A stretch of DNA of 64,000 nucleotides from Ceratothoa steindachneri (lineage: Eukaryota; Arthropoda; Malacostraca; Isopoda; Cymothoidae): assembly GCA_963969495.1 (NCBI GenBank), contig OZ018338.1:45577206-45641205 (forward strand), in the 5' to 3' direction. The position numbers and the translations under genes are program-made. The notes beneath the pieces were generated by a model. It ran no database searches, was not told the origin of the DNA, and saw nothing but the letters and a program-made list of their open reading frames with translations. This document shows positions 57,301 to 64,000 of the stretch, piece after piece. Numbering within the stretch: position 1 is the stretch's first letter; each line of letters begins with the position of its first letter.

Positions 57301-57509
57301 CTTACATACTTTATGTTCCATTATGTCCTGCGTCATATTCATGCGGAAAGCCAGCAATCATTCATGAAGTGCCCTCTTGCCATGTTCATTTCTTTGAACT
57401 GGATGGAAAAAAGTGCATTGGTTTTAATTTTACTACATATGCAATATTTCATTTAAGATCTACGAAATCACTTTAGTTCTCGCAACACAGTATCTTAAAC
57501 AGGTATCGA

Positions 57510-58421
57510 TCAATTGAGTTTTGCAATTCGGATATAAGGAAACGAGATATAAGAAAAAGTGTTTTATTATTTTTCAATATAAATACCCTCGACTTCAATG
57601 CACTGGCGCCACTTGTCCCTGAGGCTTCAAATTCCTGAAAACCAGAAATCTCCCGACTGCTGTTCAATCAACTCCTGGACGGCAAGTTGGACATCCTCAT
57701 CGTCCCCAAACCGGCGTCCACACAGTGCAGCCTGAAGCTGGGGTAATAAAATGTAGTCGCTAGAGGCCAGATCTGGACTGTAGGGGGGATGATTGAGCTC
57801 CTCGAATCCGCACTCACGCAGGGCAGCCTGTGCAACTCGGGCCTTGTGGACTTTGACGACGTTGAAGTCGATCATGGGGCGTGAGGTTTGTAGGTACCCA
57901 ACGAGCAGAGACCTTGGTCATAACTTAATTGTCGTGGATAATGTTGATAACACTTCCATGTGATATTGTAAGTTCTCGCTAGATTTCTTCCACCTTCACC
58001 CGTCGATTTTCGAGGATCCTTCTCTCCACACGGGCCACATTGTCCTCGTTGGCACGTCTGACAGACGTCCTGGACGGGGGTCACCTTAAAGAGACTCAAC
58101 CCCATGGCGGATTTCGCTATTCCAGCGAGCAATGGTTGCAAGGGAAGGGGCGGTGTCAGTGTACACCGAAACCATGCGTTCATTGATCTCTTTTGAATTT
58201 TTGCCTTCCTGGGTCAAAAATTTTATCACTGCGTGGTGCTCAACCTTCTCCATTGTTGAAATATTTGTGACTGACGATCGGCGATCAGCTACTGCTTCTT
58301 AAATAAATTAGGCAGGAGCGTGCGCCTGCATGTTCTGACTGGTCATAACTTGTCCAAACACCCTCATAAACAGCCATTTCCCTTCCTCTGTTTTGCCCTA
58401 CCGATTCGCAAGACCTATTGA
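57510..58421 (-). mobile_element. Mariner element with internal deletion
   Basis: The transposase starts at ATG 58253 (minus): MEKVEHHAVIKFLTQEGKNS and TIARWNSEIRHG. After a frameshift come VERRILENRRVKVEEI-type and SHGSVINIIHD helix-turn-helix blocks (about 57.93-58.06 kb). Sequence then jumps from VPTNLTPHD (about 57.88 kb) to KARVAQAALRECGFEEL and NHPPYSPDLASSDYILL, with DKWRQCIEVEGIYIEK at the end (about 57.55 kb). The region with the first catalytic Asp is deleted and the second is altered; the last (SSDY) remains. Imperfect terminal inverted repeats (tcaattgagttttgcaattcgg at 57510; complement of ccgattcgcaagacctattga at 58401) are proposed; the target duplication is not resolved. Confidence 0.85.
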
Positions 58422-58499
58422 CCCCCCCTCGTACATCTCAACTCCAAAACTTCCCCACTGCTAGAACGAAGGCGAATGTAAATGTCTCTGAATACTTTT

Positions 58500-59260
58500 T
58501 GAGTACCTAGAGCATAGCCACCTATTAAGTAATAACCAACATGGCTTTAGATTTTCTCTTTCAACCAACGCAGATTTATTTAATTCAACAGATAAACCAT
58601 ACGATAATATGGTTAATAAGAAATTATCCCTTTTCTCACTATATCATTTATCCAAGCCTTTCAACAGTGTCAACCAGAAAATATTAATTGAAAAATGTGC
58701 CATGATAAATATTGATTCCTTCTGGGTCTGTGTTCGGTCCTATTCTTTTTAACATATATGTAAATAACCTCTCTCAACATAATAAAGACTGTACAATGAT
58801 CCGAAATACCTTATTAATACAGTCTCATGTAGTTAGTATAAGCTATGAGGAATACTGCAGCAGACCATGTAAAGCATGTGCAAAAAACACAAAACTTCGC
58901 TGCTCAAGTTGCACTTGGAGGCACACAATTCGACCATGCAACACTTTAGATACGAGAATTAAAGTTTCTTAAGATAAGTGATATGTACAAATACGAGTTG
59001 GGAATAACTATTTTTAACATAATGAATAAATGGTTGCCTAGTTAGTTGTTCTCACTCGCTAAGGTGAGAGACCTACACACAATAAACACAAGAAATCAAC
59101 ATCGCTGACTTGTTCCCAAAACTAATATTCATACAGGAGACAGATCTTTATTAATGGCAGGACCTAAACTGTGGAACAGACTTCCTAATCACATTAAAAA
59201 TACTACCTGTATTGACTACTTTTAAAAGGGAGCTGAAAAAATACCTTTAAAACTTTTAAT
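58500..59260 (+). mobile_element. LINE H fragment (RT and C-terminus)
   Basis: Plus strand: LLSNNQHGFRFSLSTNADLF, LYHLSKPFNSVNQKILIEK, then SGSVFGPILFNIYVNNLS (the QGSVLGP block). The YADD region is deleted, and C-terminal sequence continues with CAAQVALGG-type, FKFLKISDMYKYELGITIF and PKLWNRLPNHIKNT with FKRELKKYL to about 59.25 kb. CR1/L2-type layout. Stops are present. Confidence 0.7.
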
Positions 59261-59269
59261 CACATTTTT

Positions 59270-59880
59270 TACTTGTTTCGCGAAAACATAATTGTACGAA
59301 TCTTTGGGAACTATTTTACGACGAAACATTTATATATGGCCTTTTCTTTTATTGTTTTAACATTAATTTGTACAAGCTTTTACATTTAAATTTTTATTTT
59401 ATAAACAGGTAATTTTCGAATATTTAATTATTATTTTTAATTTTAATTTTTTAACCTCTTTATCATATAGTATTTTCTAAAAAGTTTTGTTATTTTTCAA
59501 TATTTCATTGTTTTTAGTCTTAAAAAATATCTTTCATTTTTATGATATTTTAGTGCAGAGAACTAGATCAAGGCGACAAATAGTGAGACTAAGTTGAGAA
59601 AAGATTGGCGATAGTGAGAAGATAAGATAAGATAAATAAAGTTAGAATGTGTAGAGAGAGTGAGATAGGAAAGATAAAAATTAAAGTGTTATGTCTGTGT
59701 TAATGTTTGTGGGAAGATGTGTTAAGATGATAGAGATTTGTGCAAGGTTGCCTGGCTAACGCTTTCGTTTTTCTTTTAATTTTATTATATTTTTGTGATA
59801 CATTATTATTTTAGCATTGGAGCCTTTGTTTTCTTTTGCTCAATAGAGCGTTTGTATCATTTTATGGTTTTTTTTATTTT
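59270..59880. other. A+T-rich spacer, no gene recognised
   Basis: Nothing supported between LINE H and the tail of LINE B. Confidence 0.4.
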
Positions 59881-61303
59881 TAGTTTATTTTATTTTTTTA
59901 TATTTTTATTTATTTATTTATTTTTTTATATTTATTTTTATTTAATGCTATTATGTAAATATAATGGTTCTTAATCGGGATTCACATTTGGGTTTTATAC
60001 TTGGTAGTTGTAATCGGTTGTCCTTTTAAGATGTTGCATTATGGTTTACTACTTATAGATTGGGTTGACGTTTATTAACGTTTTTCTCATGCTACCGTTG
60101 AAGCGTTGTTTATATTGCGTACAATGGATTTGGTCTTCTTGTACGATGCTTTGATTTATTATATTCTGTGGAATCGTATTTTTAATCTTTTCCCACAGCT
60201 TTCTTGCTCTTTTTCGTATGACTATGTTTATGGGTTCAATAGTAGATCTGCGGTAGAGTTTTTCTGCTGGTATGTAATCTAGTCTTCCTGTGTTTGTTAT
60301 GAATCTAGTGGCTTGATTTTGGACTCTTTGTATCTTTCTGAATTGGGAGTTACTTAGTGTATTTAATGGTACAATTAGGTATAGGAGCTTGGGTTGAACT
60401 AGGGCCAGGTATAGTTTTCTTTTATTTTGGTTGAAAGTTGCCTAAATCTGTATAGCGCTGATAAGGTAGATTTTGCTTCTATGATTTTTTGTGGTAGGTG
60501 ACTTGTCTTTCTGTTGAGAAAAGATATGCGTCTCCATCTACGCGTACAGTAGCTTTTTTCCTCCTGTTCATGGGGATTAGTTTGAAATTATCCTTGTTAG
60601 TTTTTATTTTATTCCTTTTCTCGTAATCATTTAGGTTTTTAATTTTTATACCTGTTCTTAGAGCGATGTTCTTGGAGTTTTTCCTATCGTTGGTCACTAT
60701 CTGAGTGATATCGTCCGCTAATCGTATGTACAGCGAACTCTCATCAGTGAAGTGTGGAAGTTCCCTGGTATACACTGTGTACAGCGTAGGTGAGAGGCAG
60801 CCTCCTTGTGGGACCCCCGTTTGTAGATTGATTGCTTCGCCCGTTTTGCCGTTTATCTGCAATATCGCTTTCCTCTCATCTAGATAGCTGCAGAGTATTT
60901 TGGAGAGGTTTACTTCCAGGTTAAGGTCGCAGATTTTGGCCTTTAGGCCGGGCAACCACACTTTGTCGAATGCTTTGGCAACATCACTAAGCACAATGTC
61001 AACTCTGTTGCCCCGCGCAGTGGCAGTAACAATTCTTTGGGTAATTATTGCCAGCGCGGTTTCCGTCCTTTGCTTGCTCCGGAACCCGTGTTGTTGTGGG
61101 TTGTATAGGTTGTTTGTGTTACGATGGTTGATTGAACTTTCGTCAAGGAGCTTTTCTAGGACTTTGCTTAGAAATTCTAGGAGCGAGATAGGACGGAAGC
61201 TTTTGACTTGATGTTTCGGTTTGCCCGGCTTCAGCAGGAAGATCATCATTGCCGTTTTAAATGTTTTGGGAAAGTACCAATTTGTGCACATTATCTGGGG
61301 CAT
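59880..61303 (-). mobile_element. Jockey-like LINE B: reverse transcriptase and 3' tail
   Basis: A 274-codon minus-strand frame (61303-60479) holds RT in one piece: VKSFRPISLLEFLSKVLEKL, QQHGFRSKQRTETALAII, VLSDVAKAFDKVW, LQTGVPQGGCLSPTLYTVYT and YIRLADDITQI (LADD at the YxDD site). The ORF2 C-terminus continues in a second frame (60.01-60.45 kb) with KLYLALVQPKLLYLIVPL, RKIQRVQNQATRFITNTGRL and EPINIVIRKRARKLW. The 3' end is a (TAAA)-rich tail (59.88-59.94 kb on the complement). This is the best preserved LINE RT in the window apart from LADD and frame breaks. Confidence 0.9.
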
Positions 61304-61511
61304 TAATTAAGTGAGCTTTAGATATTCCACTTTGCCCTGGAGCCTTTTGTTTGAGAGATTTTAAAGCTGTCAGGTATTCATTCATAGTAAATGGCTTTCC
61401 TCCCCCCAAGGGATTGTCTCTTTGTTTATCGACGTTTCTAAACGGTATAATGAGTTCACGTTGTGTTGTCAGGCTACGTATGATTTCCTCCTCATAGTTT
61501 AGGTCGAAATT

Positions 61512-62580
61512 TTAAATTTCTTCAGGTGAAATAGAGAAAAATTTTGTCCAGTGCGTTCGGAAATGCTCTTGTAATTCCTCATTTTGCTTTACTTTCTTGT
61601 TCTGAATTTTCATGCTTATTTCATCTTTTTGATGTGATCCGCGTAGTTTCCTTGGATCCTTTTCTATCTCCATCTTACCTATTATGTTACTCCAGAGCCT
61701 GCCTGAATTTTCCTTGACGAGGGTGTCTTTTCTCCTTCTAATTATGATAATGTTTCTGTATCTTTCGATCGTATGACCCGATACCCTAAATTCATTTATT
61801 ATATTTTGAAATGCATCCATTTCATCTTGGATCTCTTGGGTTCATCTAGGTGCAGGTATGGTTCTGTATTCTATTGTTGGGGTGTGTAAATTATCCGCAT
61901 CTCTGATTTTACTGGTGATTAACTCTAGTTGTGCATCTATTTCCTCTCTACTTTGGTTGTTAAGGGATCCGGTTTCCACTGTGTTTAAGTATTGTTTGAA
62001 TCCATCCAAGTTTGTTTTGCTGGTTGCTTTTCTTCGTGATATTTTTATTTGGATAGGTGAAGATGAGATGGTGGTAATTATGCTCAAATGATCGAAGAAA
62101 GTTGCTGGACCTGGCTGTGGGGGTGATTTAAATTGAAGTTTTGATTAGTTAAAATAATATCTGGGGTAGTGGAGGATCGAACTGTAAAATACGTAGGGAA
62201 GTCGGGTCCTTCTCTGTTTATTAGACCTCTTTGCATCAGGAAATGTAGGTTTTTTCCGTACCGTTTGTATGGGTTGTGTATTTTGCTTCCCTGCACCTTG
62301 CATTAAGGTCTTCGGCTAGGAAGGTTGAGGCTTGTCTGCGGAATAGCTTGATGAAATTGGGTATCGGTAGGTACGAGCGTCTTGGTTTTTGTTTGGTTGT
62401 TTCGTTTTCCATAATCTTGTATCTGATTATTACTTTGCTTTGGGGTTTTTCAACTTGCCGTTTGTAATTGTCTCAAAGATATCCTTTTTGATGATTCTGA
62501 CGTCGTTGAAAAAGATCCTTATCTTGTTTTTTTACAGTAGTCTTTGTATAATCCTTTCGTCATGGTCTGCCATGTAATTC
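61512..62580 (-). pseudogene. Jockey-like LINE B: endonuclease and linker
   Basis: Minus strand: FLAEDLNARCREAKYT (GDxNAR block, Gly changed), LHFLMQRGLINREGPDFPTY, TVRSSTTPDIILTNQNFNL (62.1-62.3 kb), FDHLSI (SDH block, about 62.08 kb), and a linker rich in Lys/Gln with NGRLWSNIIGKMEIEKDPRK (about 61.67-61.73 kb). Order as in LINE A. Confidence 0.75.
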
Positions 62581-62599
62581 CATTTGCAGGCGCCTTTTT

Positions 62600-63870
62600 C
62601 ATTCAATTTAGTACATTTAGGTAAGGGAAAGGCCTCGTTTACGAAGACTTTAAGTTTGAAATCTCTTGCTTCGTTACGACAGCCTTCCGCTCTTTCCGTT
62701 TCGCTTTCCGTGTCGGTTTGTGTGTCCCATTTGGTTTGGTTCTATTTGGTTGGGTGTTTTCTTGTTTTCTTTTGGCTGTTCTTTCCCTCCTTTTGTTAAT
62801 TCTCTGAAGCTTTCGTTTCTTTTTTATCTTCATTAGGTTCGTCGGTTTCAAAAGTGGTTCGGGGGGAACCACATCTTTTCTAACTCCGTTTTTTTCAAGG
62901 AAAAGATTGAGCGTTTCTAAGAAAGTCCCGGGTTGTGCGATATTTTGGACAAGGGCGAACATAATGCATGCTAGAATACCCAGTCCGCCCCGTTCCCTCG
63001 TTCACATTGATGAAAATTTTTGGTACGTGTGTCTCCTTTATTTCTTTTACCTTAGCTTTTGCTACGCTGGCGTAGGTTTGGTTTAGTTTAGAGCCTTTTC
63101 TTTCTTTTGTTCCTGCTCCTTCTTGTTTGTGATTTCTTTTCTTTTTGGAAACTTTACTGCCATAGTCCTGTGTGGCTCCTAGCAGTTGATGCACTTTTTT
63201 ATAATTTCCGTGCATTATCTGAATGTGTAATTAGTGCTTCCTCATTCTGAGCATAATTATTTTATCCTTGCTCGGGCAGTTCCTTGTGACGTAATCGTCG
63301 ATCGCATAACATTGGAAGCATGTCTGAACATTTAAGAATTTTTCTATGTCGATGTTTTCTGGTGCTATCCGCATTCTGAATGCCAGAATTCCGTTGTTCG
63401 TAGCTTTAGTGGCCATCTCCGATGATATACACACTACTTTGAAAACATGAGTATAGGGGCCGAATTTGATTATCTCTGCGATTTTGAGGTACCTTTTTTC
63501 CCTTTTTAACTCTTTTTTGAGTTATTCTTTTGTGTGTGAGCCGACATAAAGGTCAACTTTGCGTCACACAAATGAACGATTCGCCATTAATTGTGGTGGC
63601 AGTTTCAGTAATAAGCCGATTTTGCTCATAGCTTTCAGCCCATCGGTTGCACACCATCTTTTCAGCGTCATCCTGTTTGTGGCAGAGTGCCACGTACCCG
63701 TTTGGTACTTCTATGAGCTTCTTTAGTGCGATTTTCAAATCAGTATATATGGTCCTGATGAGAAGTCCTCTTTCTGGTTCTGTTTTTCTTGCCTCGGTCC
63801 TTAGTGGCAGTCTTTTATACTCTAGTTTCATGTTTCTATTATGGGGATCCCTTCCCCCAATTATCCCGTA
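62600..63870 (-). pseudogene. Jockey-like LINE B: ORF1
   Basis: Minus strand: MKLEYKRLPLRTEARKTEPE start (63831), a central RRM-like region (GYVALCHKQDDAEKMV), SSEMATKATNNGILAFRMRI, the knuckle CFQCYAIDDYVTRNC (about 63.28-63.33 kb), and a Lys-rich region with SKLNQTYASVAKAKVKEIKE (63.05-63.11 kb) reaching the overlap with the endonuclease. At least three frameshifts. It matches LINE A ORF1 at FKSTEMAIKAK and CYKLETHTSINC. Confidence 0.8.
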
Positions 63871-64000
63871 GACCCGCCCTCGCTAAAATGGTTGATATAA
63901 TGTGATGAATAAATGAAAGGATGGAACCGGGTGGGCTCCTCTCGAGGGGTGAAAAGTGACGGACTTTTTGTTGGCTAGCGCGGAATCAATCGTCGCTAGC

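Noticed and set aside
1..64000. CRISPR arrays, operons or bacterial regulatory features
   Set aside because: No spaced short direct repeats of CRISPR type and no compact gene clusters. Every recognisable protein belongs to eukaryotic mobile elements.

Overview
The window looks like non-genic, repeat-saturated DNA from an animal nuclear genome, most likely an invertebrate and probably an arthropod. The grounds are strong A+T richness, long (TA)n microsatellites, and a dense mix of decayed metazoan transposons: Ty3/gypsy LTR elements, Jockey-, L2- and CR1-like LINEs, Penelope-like elements, mariner/Tc1 relics and a tRNA-derived SINE. I see no convincing host gene with exons, no rRNA or functional tRNA gene, no CRISPR array and nothing bacterial. 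The species assignment is inference only.

Layout. 0-0.75 kb: minus-strand copy 1 of a dispersed protein family of unknown function (called the CFLC family here, after a central Cys-Phe-Leu-Cys motif). 0.9-13.1 kb: nested LTR elements. An old, decayed mag-like gypsy element (gag 2.4-2.99 and 8.72-8.87 kb; protease, RT, RNase H and integrase 8.9-11.6 kb) is interrupted inside gag by a young gypsy element (2989-8719) with almost identical 1.39-kb LTRs and a 5-bp target duplication. 13.6-16.8 kb: a minus-strand transposase-like gene of unknown family, split by a tRNA-Arg-derived SINE and by an unidentified insert of about 1 kb. 17.1-19.8 kb: an LTR-like fragment, then a Penelope-like element ending in a hammerhead-like motif and (TA)n. 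20.6-21.8 kb: a mariner relic joined to a LINE tail. 22.6-25.8 kb: Jockey-like LINE, minus strand. 26.7-28.0 kb: CFLC copy 2.

28-30.6 kb has nothing recognisable. 30.7-34.0 kb: L2-like LINE, plus strand. 34.4-35.6 kb: second copy of the mariner/LINE-tail composite. 36.9-39.3 kb: CR1-like LINE, minus. 39.85-40.4 kb: another LINE scrap. 40.7-42.0 kb: CFLC copy 3, the most complete. 42.9-43.6 kb: fold-back MITE cluster. 45.5-45.9 kb: G+C-rich island of unknown nature. 46.5-49.2 kb: second gypsy element (minus), related to the young one. 50.3-52.2 kb: a split LINE and a tandem-repeat block. 52.4-53.7 kb: a 5'-truncated L2-like LINE abutting a Penelope-like GIY-YIG endonuclease ORF. 54.6-55.2 kb: Tc1-like relic. 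57.5-58.4 kb: internally deleted mariner. 58.5-59.3 kb: LINE tail. 59.9-63.9 kb: nearly full-length Jockey-like LINE, minus.

The points most worth following are: (i) two gypsy elements in which an integrase N-terminal region lies between protease and reverse transcriptase, the reverse of the usual gypsy order; (ii) three diverged copies of the CFLC family within 42 kb, all on one strand; (iii) tandem, structure-conserving hairpin units in the LTRs; and (iv) two nested insertions whose target duplications are confirmed by reading-frame continuity. All protein-family assignments come from reading motifs by eye; no database search was possible.
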